A DNA stretch of 18,888 nucleotides. Source: Ruminococcaceae bacterium UBA1785. Its GTDB lineage: Bacteria; Bacillota; Clostridia; Oscillospirales; Acutalibacteraceae. The notes beneath the pieces were generated by a model. It had not been told where the DNA came from, made no database searches, and saw only the letters and a list, made by a program, of their open reading frames with translations. Positions 1-8,454 of the stretch are shown piece after piece (within the stretch, counting starts at the first letter, position 1; each line of letters begins with the position of its first letter). Where the stretch lies: assembly GCA_002314555.1 (NCBI GenBank), contig DCGF01000029.1:1-18888 (forward strand), written 5' to 3'. The translations under genes and the position numbers were made by a program.

Positions 1-2567
1 TTTACATCGAGTGCCTTAAGTTCATCTATGATGGCATTACTATTATTTCCAGCAAATGACATTTGAATGTCATCGCTTCCGTAGTATGCATCAACATCAG
101 GGAGCTCTGCGGCTATATTCTTAGCTTTCATAGAAACGCCTGACTGAACTTCAATTATCTCATCGAGCACCTCATGTGCTCGTTTAACAACAGCGTTTGG
201 TACACCTGCAAGTTTTGCTACTTCGATACCGTAGCTGCCGTCGGCAGGTCCTCGAACGATTCGTCTTAGGAAGATGATGTCGTCGCCGCGCTTCTTACAA
301 GCGATGTTGTAGTTCTTAACACCCTTGATGTCATCCTCAAGCTCAGTGAGCTCGTGGTAGTGAGTTGCGAAGAGTGTCTTTGCTCCAATCTTTTTGGAGC
401 AGACGTACTCAAGCACTGCACGAGCGATACTCATGCCGTCGAAGGTTGAAGTGCCTCGGCCAATCTCGTCTAAGATGACGAGGCTGTTCTTTGTGGCATT
501 CTGAAGAATTGAAGCCACCTCTGTCATCTCAACCATAAATGTTGATTGGCCGGCAGCGAGGTCATCTGATGCACCTACACGGGTGAATACGCTGTCACAG
601 ATGCTGACATGTGCTTTTGATGCTGGAACAAAGCAGCCTATCTGAGCCATGATGACTATAAGAGCAACCTGACGCATGTAGGTCGACTTACCAGCCATAT
701 TAGGGCCAGTGATTATTGCAGCTAAGTTGTCATCACTATCAAGCAACGTGTCATTAGGTACGAATGGAGAACCATCGAGCATCTTTTCAACTACTGGGTG
801 TCTTCCATCCTTTATCTCAATTACACCGTCCTCAGAGATCTCTGGGCAGGTGTAGTTGTTATCATTTGAAACCTTTGCGAAGGAGCAGAAAACATCGAGT
901 TCTGCTACAGCAGTTGCTGTGCGCTGAACACGGTCGAGTTCTGCACCAACCGTGTCACGTATACTGGAGAATATCTCATATTCGAGTCTAGTGATACGCT
1001 CCTGAGCGCCGAGCACCTTTGACTCAAGTATTTTGAGTTCCTCAGTGATGTAACGTTCACAGTTTGCAAGGGTCTGCTTTCTAATGTACTCCTCTGGGAC
1101 TTTGTCCTTAAAGGAATTAGAAACTTCAATATAATATCCGAATACTCGGTTATATCCAATTTTAAGTTTTGTGATTCCGGTACGTTCTTTCTCCTTCGCC
1201 TCAATTTCAGCGAGGTAGCCCTTTCCTCCTGTTAATATCTCACGGAGTTCATCGAGTTCAGCACTGTAACCATCACGAATCATATTACCTTCCCTTACTG
1301 AGAAAGGTGGGTCCTCTGCTATAGCAGAATCAATAAGTTCTAAGATGTCAGTTAAAGGATCGATGTTTTCATTGATCTGTTCAAGGAGGTCGGTCGATTT
1401 CTGACCGAGGAGTTCCTTAACTGGTGCGAGGAGTGAAACTGTCTCATAGAGAGAACGAAGTTCACGTGCGTTTGCTGTACCGTACGAGATACGTGTGATA
1501 AGTCTCTCCATATCATGGATGTTAACCATAAGGGATGCTATTTCATCACGAACCTCTATGTTTTCTATAAGCCAAGAAACAGCATTTTGTCTTCTTATAA
1601 TGCCAGCAGGATTTACAAGTGGCTGCTCTAAATATGAGCGAAGCATACGCTTACCCATAGCAGTCTTTGTCTTATCAAGAACCCAGAGAAGTGAACCGCG
1701 CTTATCACGGTTACGCATAGTCTCAAGGAGTTCTAAGTTTCTGCGTGCTGAGAAATCAAGACGCATGAATTTTTCATCGGTGTAATAATTTACACACCTG
1801 ATATTTTGAAGGTCTGTCTTTTGCATCTCTTTGAGATAAGAGAGAGCAGAACCAAGAGCCATAACCGCAGCCTTTGAAGAGAGTCCTAAGTCATCAAGTG
1901 GTTTTGAAAAATGCTTAGTAATTACCTCTTCACAGATACCAAAGTCAAATGACTCATCAGGGAAAAGTTGAATTTTAACTGTCTCTACTCGCTTCTCATA
2001 TTCCATAAGTCCTGGAATTTTAGTGGCGAGTTCGTTTGCTATAACTTCCGTTGGAAGGAAGCGACCAAGTTCGTTTAAGACCTCTGCTCCGCCAAAGTCG
2101 GCTGAGACAGTAGTTACGAAAACAGAACCTGTTGAGACATCTATGAATGCAAGTCCAACCTCATGCTCGACACAGCAAGCGGAGCAGAGGTAGTTATTCT
2201 TTGTCTCATCGAGCATAGTAGATTCGATTACAGTACCAGGTGTTACGATACGGATTACACCGCGCTTCACAATACCTTTAGCCTGTGCCGGATCTTCAAG
2301 CTGCTCGCAGATTGCAACTTTGTAGCCTTTGGCTACGAGCCTTGCAATATAGCTGTCGGCAGCATGGAACGGCACGCCACACATTGGCGCGCGCTCCTCT
2401 TTACCGCAGTCCTTACCTGTAAGGACTAGGTCGAGTTCACGAGATACAATTTTTGCATCCTCAAAGAACATCTCATAAAAGTCACCGAGACGATAAAACA
2501 GTATTACGTCTTTGTATTGTTCCTTTGTCTGCAAGTATTGCTGCATCATTGGTGTGTACTCACCCAT
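1..2567 (-). CDS. mutS: DNA mismatch repair ATPase MutS (3' end cut by window edge)
   Basis: MutS binds base mismatches and small loops in newly replicated DNA and, with MutL, starts strand-specific repair. The reading frame is open from an ATG at 2567 to the left edge, about 855 residues, so only about the last 20-30 residues should be missing. The N-terminal mismatch-reading motif GDFYEMF is present with the wedge Phe at residue 30 and Glu at 32. The ATPase domain has Walker A GPNMAGKST at residues 621-629 and Walker B ILDEIGRGTST with Asp700 and Glu701. The start is set by AAGGAGG seven bases upstream. It lies 31 bases after ricA in the miaB-ricA-mutS order familiar from Bacillus, where mutL usually follows; here that would be outside the window. 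The open frame and motifs make this a confident call. Confidence 0.97.
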   Translation of the reverse strand, partial: MGEYTPMMQQYLQTKEQYKDVILFYRLGDFYEMFFEDAKIVSRELDLVLTGKDCGKEERAPMCGVPFHAADSYIARLVAKGYKVAICEQLEDPAQAKGIVKRGVIRIVTPGTVIESTMLDETKNNYLCSACCVEHEVGLAFIDVSTGSVFVTTVSADFGGAEVLNELGRFLPTEVIANELATKIPGLMEYEKRVETVKIQLFPDESFDFGICEEVITKHFSKPLDDLGLSSKAAVMALGSALSYLKEMQKTDLQNIRCVNYYTDEKFMRLDFSARRNLELLETMRNRDKRGSLLWVLDKTKTAMGKRMLRSYLEQPLVNPAGIIRRQNAVSWLIENIEVRDEIASLMVNIHDMERLITRISYGTANARELRSLYETVSLLAPVKELLGQKSTDLLEQINENIDPLTDILELIDSAIAEDPPFSVREGNMIRDGYSAELDELREILTGGKGYLAEIEAKEKERTGITKLKIGYNRVFGYYIEVSNSFKDKVPEEYIRKQTLANCERYITEELKILESKVLGAQERITRLEYEIFSSIRDTVGAELDRVQRTATAVAELDVFCSFAKVSNDNNYTCPEISEDGVIEIKDGRHPVVEKMLDGSPFVPNDTLLDSDDNLAAIITGPNMAGKSTYMRQVALIVIMAQIGCFVPASKAHVSICDSVFTRVGASDDLAAGQSTFMVEMTEVASILQNATKNSLVILDEIGRGTSTFDGMSIARAVLEYVCSKKIGAKTLFATHYHELTELEDDIKGVKNYNIACKKRGDDIIFLRRIVRGPADGSYGIEVAKLAGVPNAVVKRAHEVLDEIIEVQSGVSMKAKNIAAELPDVDAYYGSDDIQMSFAGNNSNAIIDELKALDV

Positions 2568-2598
2568 TTTATCGCCTCCTTACTTTTAATCTAAACAA

Positions 2599-3009
2599 TT
2601 AGCAACCTGAGCAATGTCCACAGTCGCCACCACAGTTATGATCTTCTTCCTGTGGTTCACATGTAGCTGGGTCTTCACCATTTACACAGAGGTAAAGAAT
2701 CTGCATGATGTAGTTCATGAGATCGTCAAGCTTTGCGCGTGCTTCCTCATATGATGCCATACCATCAGATACCATAAGTGATGCATATACATCCTGGAAA
2801 TCCTTGTCGAGTTTGCCCATGAGCTTCTCGTCTGGTTCAGCGTCCATAGCAGCTGTCTGATAAGCGAGGCGGATCTCTTCGATCTTCTTCATCTTATCCT
2901 GTACTTCTGCATCGTTGTCTACAGCAGTCTTAGCTGCTGCAAGTGCTGTGTAACGCTCATCAGCCTGAATAGCGGCACCGAGCTGTCTTGTGAGTTCAAT
3001 AACGTCCAT
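2599..3009 (-). CDS. ricA: YlbF/YmcA family protein, probable RicA, with Cys-rich tail
   Basis: A 136-residue, mostly helical protein of the YlbF/YmcA (Com_YlbF) family. In Bacillus subtilis, RicA (YmcA), RicF (YlbF) and RicT (YaaT) form an iron-sulfur complex that affects mRNA processing by RNase Y, competence, sporulation and biofilm formation. Its place between miaB and mutS is that of B. subtilis ymcA, which is why I prefer RicA over RicF. The last 30 residues carry Cys at 108, 117, 126, 130, 133 and 136, the last four in a Gly-rich NCGGDCGHCSGC tail that could bind a cluster or metal. The start is the ATG overlapping the miaB stop by one base (TAATG), with AAAGGAG upstream inside miaB; a frame nine codons longer at 3036 lacks support. 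The gene is probably translationally coupled to miaB. Confidence 0.85.
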   Translation of the reverse strand: MDVIELTRQLGAAIQADERYTALAAAKTAVDNDAEVQDKMKKIEEIRLAYQTAAMDAEPDEKLMGKLDKDFQDVYASLMVSDGMASYEEARAKLDDLMNYIMQILYLCVNGEDPATCEPQEEDHNCGGDCGHCSGC

Positions 3010-4415
3010 TATTGTAGCTCTCCTTTCAATATCCACGTGAGTGGTTCAGTTACTTTAATATTTTGAAAAGTTCCGATGAGTTCATCAGGACCATCAAATT
3101 CAATCATTATGTTTTGGGAAGTACGGCCGTTTAGTTTTCCAGCTTTGTTTCTTCCCTCGATAAGGGCTTTATAAACCTTACCCTTCATAGAGAGGTTTCG
3201 ACCCTCTGCAACCTCTGCCTGCGCAGCTGAAAGTTCATTAAATCTTTTTGACTTCTCCTCTGAAGGAATTTGGTCAGGCATATCAGCTGCCTTTGTACCC
3301 ACTCTAGGTGAATACATAAAGACATAGAGTGAGGAGAATTCAACCTCACGGATAAGTGACACTGTATCAAGGAATTCCTCATAAGTCTCACCCGGGAATC
3401 CAACGATTACATCGGAGGTGATTGCGATATCAGGAATTTTCTCCTTCGCATACTTTGCAACTTCGATATATCGCTTTCTGTCGTAATGACGGTTCATCTC
3501 TTTTAGGACTTTGTCATTACCGGACTGGAAAGGAAGATGGATATGATGCTCCACCTTTTTACAGTCAGCCATGACATCGATAAGTTCAAAGGAACAGTCC
3601 TTTGGATGTGATGTCATGAAACGGATGATGAAGTCACCCTCTATCTCATCTATCTCTTTTAGAAGTTTCGAGAAGAGGTTGGTCTCCCCAAAGTCATTAC
3701 CGTATGAGTTTACATTTTGACCGATAAGCATTATCTCTTTAAATCCTTCGGCCACAAGTCTTTTAGCATCTAAAATGATGTCCTCATAACGTCTACTACG
3801 TTCTCTACCTTTTACAAGTGGTACTACGCAGTATGTGCAGAAGTTATTACATCCGTATGAGATAGGAAGGAATGCCTTAAGGCTATTAGTGTGTTTTGAT
3901 TCCACACCCTCAAAGATAACGCCATCAGATTCAGGAACAGCAAAGATGCGTTCCTCCTTTGTGAGGCAGTTATATACGTGCTCTGGAAAAGTGTGGATGG
4001 CATGTGTTCCAAAGACGATGTCAACATAAGGGAAGGAGCTCTTAAGCCTCTTCTTTATGTGCTCCTGCTGAACCATACAGCCGCAGACGCAGATGATAAG
4101 ATTTGGATTTGACTCCTTAAACTTTTTAAGCATGCCGATGTTTCCAAAGACACGCTCCTCCGCATGTTCGCGGACTGCACATGTGTTAAAGAGTATGAAG
4201 TCCGCCTTCGACGCGTCGTCGCAGAATTCGTATCCCATTTGGTTTAGCATTCCATCAATTCGTTCGCCTTCGGCAACGTTACCTTGGCAACCGTATGTGT
4301 GGGTGAATGCTTTTGGGGCACGGTCGGGATATTCTTTTTTTAGTAATTCTTTCACTTTTAGACAAAAGTCAAACTGCTTATCAAGTTCAACTTTTGAGAT
4401 GACTGAAGTTGCCAA
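3009..4415 (-). CDS. miaB: tRNA-2-methylthio-N6-dimethylallyladenosine synthase MiaB
   Basis: MiaB is a radical SAM methylthiotransferase that adds a methylthio group to N6-isopentenyladenosine at position 37 of tRNAs reading UNN codons. The 468-residue protein has the full family layout. The N-terminal UPF0004 domain holds auxiliary-cluster cysteines 43 (TYGCQGN), 79 (FNTCAVRE) and 113 (CVCGCM). The radical SAM motif GCNNFCTYC has Cys189, 193 and 196, followed by KGRERSR. A TRAM-like RNA-binding domain is at the C-terminus, and the length is normal. The start codon is TTG, preceded by AGGGAGG seven to eight bases upstream; no in-frame ATG fits as well. The stop overlaps the ricA start. A promoter candidate lies at 4492-4520. 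MtaB and RimO are less likely given the CAVRExAExR motif and context. Confidence 0.97.
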   Translation of the reverse strand: MATSVISKVELDKQFDFCLKVKELLKKEYPDRAPKAFTHTYGCQGNVAEGERIDGMLNQMGYEFCDDASKADFILFNTCAVREHAEERVFGNIGMLKKFKESNPNLIICVCGCMVQQEHIKKRLKSSFPYVDIVFGTHAIHTFPEHVYNCLTKEERIFAVPESDGVIFEGVESKHTNSLKAFLPISYGCNNFCTYCVVPLVKGRERSRRYEDIILDAKRLVAEGFKEIMLIGQNVNSYGNDFGETNLFSKLLKEIDEIEGDFIIRFMTSHPKDCSFELIDVMADCKKVEHHIHLPFQSGNDKVLKEMNRHYDRKRYIEVAKYAKEKIPDIAITSDVIVGFPGETYEEFLDTVSLIREVEFSSLYVFMYSPRVGTKAADMPDQIPSEEKSKRFNELSAAQAEVAEGRNLSMKGKVYKALIEGRNKAGKLNGRTSQNIMIEFDGPDELIGTFQNIKVTEPLTWILKGELQ

Positions 4416-4491
4416 AAATATCCCTCCCTTTTGATTTGTTTTCTTTTTATTTATATAATTTAAGAATATATAAAAATAAGAGTGAGAAAAT

Positions 4492-4520
4492 ATTTTAACA
4501 CATTTAAAAATTGGTTACAA
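4492..4520 (-). promoter_or_regulatory. Candidate sigma-A promoter for miaB-ricA-mutS
   Basis: On the minus strand, TTGTAA (4515-4520) and TAAAAT (4492-4497) are separated by 17 bases, about 75 bases upstream of the miaB TTG. The -10 matches consensus at five of six positions and the -35 at four. The region is very AT-rich, so a chance match is possible, but this is the best spaced pair between the lipase terminator and miaB. Confidence 0.45.
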
Positions 4521-4541
4521 TAATAAAGAAGTAAAAATAAA

Positions 4542-4570
4542 AAAACAGCCCCCAAAACGGGAGCTGTTTT
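4542..4570 (-). terminator. Intrinsic terminator of the lipase gene
   Basis: A stem of AAAACAGC and GCTGTTTT, extended by CCC/GGG around an A-rich loop, lies 8 bases past the lipase stop. On the minus strand it is followed by a run of seven T and then a T-rich stretch, the classic Rho-independent form. It separates the lipase from the miaB operon. Confidence 0.9.
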
Positions 4571-4577
4571 ATTTTAA

Positions 4578-5768
4578 TTAGTCAGGGAGCTTCTCAAGGA
4601 AGTCAATCCAGTACTTATATGTGTTCTTATAAGGAGCTGACTTACCAAAACCAATGAATGAGAGTGAGCCACCGATTACTGTGCCGTGGTCACCGATTGC
4701 ATCTGGAAGAACGTGCCAAATGCCCTTCTTGATAGGAGCATTCTTAACTTCTTCAAACTGGCAATGTGCCTCAAGATGAGGATAACGTCCTGATTCAAGT
4801 GATACAAGACCATCATTAGGTCTCCAGTCTTCTGTGATCTCAGCACCGTTGATGTTTTGACCAATTGGGAAACGACCCATAACCTTTGCAAAAGGAATGA
4901 ATGCGAAGATCATGATTGGTGCACGTACATAAGTGCCATCACCTACTGGCTTTGTGCCGTTACCTGATACTGAGAAATAGTAAACATCAGGAGATGTGTG
5001 GATAGTTCTGTTCATATCCATAGCCTGACCGATTTCAAGATCATCAAATACGTTATCCTTAGATTTTGCAACCTTACGGATAATCTTAAAGTTTAAGATA
5101 TTCTTCTTATCAGTAGGTGCGTTTGGAACCATAGCAAGTCCCCACTGGCTCATCTTCCAGTCGTACCATGTACGAGAGCCAACGTTACCAAGGATTGAAG
5201 CAAGACCGAGTACGCCATATGTAACGCCAACCATAAGTTTAGGGAAAGCGTTTACGAAAGATGTACCGTCGTGTGGTGCTGAGATAGATGTGAGAGACTT
5301 AACCCAGTCGCCGTGTCCACCTTCAAACAAAGGTGACAATTCACCTGCAGGTGTAACTGCGCGTTCAGCTTCTGAACCGTTTGTAAGGAGTTCAACGAGC
5401 ATACGCATTGTAGCGCCACCGAATGAGTGACCAAGGAGATGAATCTTCTTCTCTTTGCCCCAACCCTCTACAAGTGGCTTTTCATATGTCATACCAAAGC
5501 GGTCATGACCCTTAGCTGCTGCATGAGCTGCACCGTAGTCAACTCTAGTACCTGTGAGGTTTGCATAGAGTTCACAAGCACGGTCCCAAGCAGAACCGAT
5601 AGGTGATACCTGAGGAGCATATGCTTCAATACCAGCGTCACGAAGCTGCTTCATCTGATTACCAGCAACCATGCCCCAATAAGGCATAAGGTTATAAAGT
5701 TTGTTCTCTTCGCCCCAGCCCATCATGCCGTGTACGAAGATGTATGGATATTTGTTCTTATAAGCCAT
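4578..5768 (-). CDS. Zn-type alpha/beta-hydrolase lipase (family I.5-like), no signal peptide
   Basis: A 396-residue triacylglycerol-lipase-like hydrolase. It starts with the oxyanion-side motif YIFVHGMMGWG and has the nucleophile elbow GHSFGG with Ser115. Asp319 (RPNDGLV) and His361 (GDHGTV) fit the other triad members. Asp62, His82 and His88 occur at almost the same spacing as the zinc ligands of Geobacillus family I.5 lipases (L1 numbering Asp61, His81, His87); a fourth Asp is likely near residue 242. The start is the ATG with GGAGG eight bases upstream. A frame 27 codons longer would run back through the promoter and is rejected. The usual secretion signal of this family is missing, so the product should be cytoplasmic or leave by another route. 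It is monocistronic with its own promoter and terminator. Substrate unknown. Confidence 0.88.
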   Translation of the reverse strand: MAYKNKYPYIFVHGMMGWGEENKLYNLMPYWGMVAGNQMKQLRDAGIEAYAPQVSPIGSAWDRACELYANLTGTRVDYGAAHAAAKGHDRFGMTYEKPLVEGWGKEKKIHLLGHSFGGATMRMLVELLTNGSEAERAVTPAGELSPLFEGGHGDWVKSLTSISAPHDGTSFVNAFPKLMVGVTYGVLGLASILGNVGSRTWYDWKMSQWGLAMVPNAPTDKKNILNFKIIRKVAKSKDNVFDDLEIGQAMDMNRTIHTSPDVYYFSVSGNGTKPVGDGTYVRAPIMIFAFIPFAKVMGRFPIGQNINGAEITEDWRPNDGLVSLESGRYPHLEAHCQFEEVKNAPIKKGIWHVLPDAIGDHGTVIGGSLSFIGFGKSAPYKNTYKYWIDFLEKLPD

Positions 5769-5796
5769 AAAAGCGCCTCCAAAATTTGATGAAACA

Positions 5797-5825
5797 ATTA
5801 TACTCCTATTCATAAAACTATTCAA
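5797..5825 (-). promoter_or_regulatory. Sigma-A promoter of the lipase gene
   Basis: On the minus strand a TTGAAT -35 (5820-5825) and a perfect TATAAT -10 (5797-5802) are separated by exactly 17 bases. The -10 lies about 28 bases before the ATG at 5768, leaving a short leader with the GGAGG site. The promoter starts about 15 bases after the terminator of the preceding ferredoxin gene. Confidence 0.8.
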
Positions 5826-5839
5826 TAAACATAAAAAAA

Positions 5840-5861
5840 TCCCGCTCAAAAAGAGCGGGAT
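5840..5861 (-). terminator. Intrinsic terminator of the AOR-MoaD-ferredoxin operon
   Basis: An eight-base-pair stem TCCCGCTC/GAGCGGGA with a short A-rich loop lies 13 bases after the ferredoxin stop. On the minus strand it is followed by seven T. It ends the oxidoreductase operon before the lipase promoter. Confidence 0.92.
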
Positions 5862-5873
5862 AATTTTTAAGAA

Positions 5874-6254
5874 TTATAAGTAGTACTCTATAACAATAGC
5901 GTCCTTCTTACATTTTGTTCCACAGTAACCGCATTTAATGCACTTAGCTGGGTCGATTGTGAATGGGCTCTTGATTTCGCCAGAAATAGCATCATTAGGG
6001 CAATTCTTAGCGCAGAGTGAGCAACCAATACAATTCTCAGCGTTGATATATACTGTGCGAATCTTTTTCTGGCCAGGTGCTGGATGAATAGCTGCAACAG
6101 GGCAGATGTCTTCGCACTGTCCGCAACCTATGCACTTGTCCTGAGGGATTTCAACCTTATGTTCCATTTTATGTTCAACTGGAATTTTGAATGGGCATGC
6201 AAAAATACATGCACAGCAGCCAACGCAGTCGAACGAATCAATTTTATAAGCCAT
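5874..6254 (-). CDS. Four-cluster (4x[4Fe-4S]) ferredoxin
   Basis: A 126-residue polyferredoxin with four CxxCxxC...C motifs: Cys10/13/16/20, 41/44/47/51, 75/78/81/85 and 105/108/111/115. The first motif has an extra Cys14, giving 17 cysteines in all. Three motifs end in CP, as usual; the last ends in CKKD. The last two motifs look like a standard 2[4Fe-4S] ferredoxin and the first two like a second, N-terminal pair. Being last in an operon with an aldehyde:ferredoxin oxidoreductase, it is probably the electron partner or small subunit of that enzyme, comparable to the polyferredoxin subunit of bacterial AorAB-type complexes (inference). AGGAGG lies upstream of the start, which is 14 bases after the MoaD-like stop. 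Confidence 0.92.
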   Translation of the reverse strand: MAYKIDSFDCVGCCACIFACPFKIPVEHKMEHKVEIPQDKCIGCGQCEDICPVAAIHPAPGQKKIRTVYINAENCIGCSLCAKNCPNDAISGEIKSPFTIDPAKCIKCGYCGTKCKKDAIVIEYYL

Positions 6255-6268
6255 TGTTCAACCTCCTA

Positions 6269-6520
6269 TTAGCCACCTGCTGCTGGAGACATGAGCCAAA
6301 CCTCATCGCCATCCTTAACAGCAAAGTCTTTTTTTGTTGTACGTGTGTGATTTACAAATACTTGTGAATCATCAAATGTAAACTTATCAGCACCTGGAGC
6401 ACTCTTAATATTAAGGATGTCGAAGCAATCATTTACTGTCTTTACATGAGCAGTATCTGTATCGAATTCTTTAACGCCTGAACCAAGTCTAATAACACCA
6501 AACATTCTAACTTTAATCAT
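6269..6520 (-). CDS. MoaD/ThiS-family sulfur carrier linked to AOR
   Basis: An 83-residue beta-grasp protein (MIKVRMFGVIRLGSG...) ending in SPAAGG. The C-terminal Gly-Gly is the tail that MoeB/ThiF-type enzymes adenylate and thiolate. MoaD proteins supply the dithiolene sulfurs of pyranopterin. Genes of this type beside tungsten AORs are commonly taken as dedicated carriers for the tungsten cofactor. AAGGAGG precedes the ATG and the gene sits 14 bases after the AOR stop. No other pterin-synthesis or tungstate-uptake gene is in the window, so the rest of that pathway must lie elsewhere. Confidence 0.88.
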   Translation of the reverse strand: MIKVRMFGVIRLGSGVKEFDTDTAHVKTVNDCFDILNIKSAPGADKFTFDDSQVFVNHTRTTKKDFAVKDGDEVWLMSPAAGG

Positions 6521-6534
6521 TGACGTTTTCCTCC

Positions 6535-8454
6535 TTAATAAGCGTATGGATAAACATCCCTACTAGGGATATCAATCTTAAGTTTCTTAAGTACCTTAGC
6601 TGTAGGAGCACCGTTGTTCCACTGACGGTTAGCATAGAATGACTTAAGCATTACATCAAGAGGAACTTTAGTTCTAGGGTCACTCGGATCCTGGCATGTA
6701 TCTGTAAGCTTCTTAGGAAGTTTATCAGCGCCAGGCTGCTGACCAAGAATCATATTAGCAACACGCTCTGTGTTCCAACCACGCTCACCAATTGTGAGGA
6801 ATGAACCAAGCTTCATCTTCATACCTGTAGCCTGTTCGATAGCCTTTGTATGAGGAATGAGTGGGATATAGATCTGGAACAACATTCCGTACTGGTTGAT
6901 AATCTTAATAACAGGACCAAGATGTGGCATAGCCCATGTTACTGCCTTTGTAATAGGTGCGTTTGGATGATCAAATACATAACCAGGGAATACTGGGTAT
7001 GATGTGAAGAGGCAGAGACCTGCAGCAGAAATAGCTTCCATGAGGTTCTGGAACATTACGCAGAGAGCGCCTTTTCCGTTAGGAGTAAGGTTATCAATGT
7101 CAAGTCCAAGACCCTCGATGAATACGAGGTAACCAGCGTTAAGGTGGCAACCACCACGGTTAGAAACTGCATAACCGAGGCCCTGGCCAACTGCACGACG
7201 TGGCTCGTAAGCTGAGAGCTCCATACCCTTTGCCTGAATAGCAAAGTCCATACCGCCAAACTTTTCGGCCATCTTACGAGAACCGTTAGCAAGTTCGTCG
7301 CCAGGGCCTACTCTGTGAGCGATATCTTTAATCATCTGAGTGATGTTGTCGTTCTTACCGAACTCAAGACCACTGTCCCAAAGACCTTTTTCGTGGAGTT
7401 CCATTGCGAAAGCAATAGTACCAGCTGTAGAGATGGCATCCATGCCCATCTCATCAATCCAGTAGTTCCAGTCAATGATCTTCTGAAGGTCATTATTAAG
7501 GATGTTAGGACCCATAAGGCCAAGAATCTCAAGCTCTGGACCCTTAACGTCCTTACCATCTACATAGCAACGACGAGTACACTGCATAACGCATGATGTA
7601 CAGCCGCTGTTTCTAATAAGTTTTTCCTCAGAAAGTGTCTCACCTGATACCATGTCGAAGTCCTCAAAGTGACCATCTGAGAAGTTCTTTGTAGCGAGAA
7701 GACCACGAGCCTCCATTGGAGATACAAGACCAGCTGTACCAAGAACTGGAAGCTGACGTCCTGAGATTGGGTGGTTTCTCATAGTTTTTGTCCATTTTCT
7801 AGAAAGCTTAATGAGGCCTTCCTTGTCGTAAACTGTAGGGTGTTTAAAGCCCTTAGCTGTAACAGCCTTAAGCATCTTATCTCCAAAAACAGCACCTACG
7901 CCGCCACGACCTGAGCAACGCTCACCTGAAAGTACTGCTGAATAAAGAACCTTATGTTCACCAGCAGGACCGATAACGAGTTTTGAAAACTCTCTAGGAA
8001 GAGCTTCCTGAGCAGGAGTACATTCCATACCCCAAAGTTCTGATGCGTCGAGGAATTCAACATTATCTTCTGTAATGTGAATTCTTGTAGGCTCTGTAGC
8101 TTTACCTGTGATGATACAACCATCATAACCACAGCGCTTAAGCATCATACCAAAATCGCCGCCACTGTTAGAAGATGTAAGAACACCTGTAAGTGGAGAG
8201 ATAGTGGAAATGTTGAAACGTGATGAACTTGGAACGCCACAAGCGGTCAAAGGACCAGTTGTAATAACGAGCCAGTTATCTTCGTCCCATGCTGTCATTC
8301 CTGGACGGATGTGATGATAGAGAATGTCAGCGGCCATAACTTTTCCGCCGAGAGTTCTTTTCCTATCCTCATCAGACCAAGGAAATTCTTCGAATGTCTT
8401 TTTTGTAAGGTCGATAAAGAGAACCTTACCCATGTAACCATCGTACTTGGACAT
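6535..8454 (-). CDS. aor: Aldehyde:ferredoxin oxidoreductase (tungsten AOR family)
   Basis: A 639-residue AOR-family enzyme. Such enzymes hold a bis-pyranopterin tungsten centre and a [4Fe-4S] cluster and interconvert aldehydes and carboxylates using ferredoxin. The N-terminus has the family start (GYMGKVLFIDLT, LGGKVMAADILY). Cluster ligands are Cys285, 288 and 292 (GCTSCVMQC) with Cys481 as the fourth, matching the Pyrococcus furiosus spacing. The first pterin motif DxxGL(C/D) is DEMGMD at 334-339. The second is SAAGLC at 476-481, with Ser where Asp is usual. GGCHLNAG carries the conserved His region. A GGGAG site precedes the ATG. It is first of a three-gene operon with its MoaD-like carrier and ferredoxin. 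Substrate and preferred direction cannot be read from the sequence. Confidence 0.95.
   Translation of the reverse strand: MSKYDGYMGKVLFIDLTKKTFEEFPWSDEDRKRTLGGKVMAADILYHHIRPGMTAWDEDNWLVITTGPLTACGVPSSSRFNISTISPLTGVLTSSNSGGDFGMMLKRCGYDGCIITGKATEPTRIHITEDNVEFLDASELWGMECTPAQEALPREFSKLVIGPAGEHKVLYSAVLSGERCSGRGGVGAVFGDKMLKAVTAKGFKHPTVYDKEGLIKLSRKWTKTMRNHPISGRQLPVLGTAGLVSPMEARGLLATKNFSDGHFEDFDMVSGETLSEEKLIRNSGCTSCVMQCTRRCYVDGKDVKGPELEILGLMGPNILNNDLQKIIDWNYWIDEMGMDAISTAGTIAFAMELHEKGLWDSGLEFGKNDNITQMIKDIAHRVGPGDELANGSRKMAEKFGGMDFAIQAKGMELSAYEPRRAVGQGLGYAVSNRGGCHLNAGYLVFIEGLGLDIDNLTPNGKGALCVMFQNLMEAISAAGLCLFTSYPVFPGYVFDHPNAPITKAVTWAMPHLGPVIKIINQYGMLFQIYIPLIPHTKAIEQATGMKMKLGSFLTIGERGWNTERVANMILGQQPGADKLPKKLTDTCQDPSDPRTKVPLDVMLKSFYANRQWNNGAPTAKVLKKLKIDIPSRDVYPYAY

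Noticed and set aside
5769..5849. 27-codon N-terminal extension of the lipase that resembles a hydrophobic leader (MSGIFLCLLNSF)
   Set aside because: It runs through the terminator flank and the TTGAAT-TATAAT promoter, and the internal ATG has GGAGG at good spacing.
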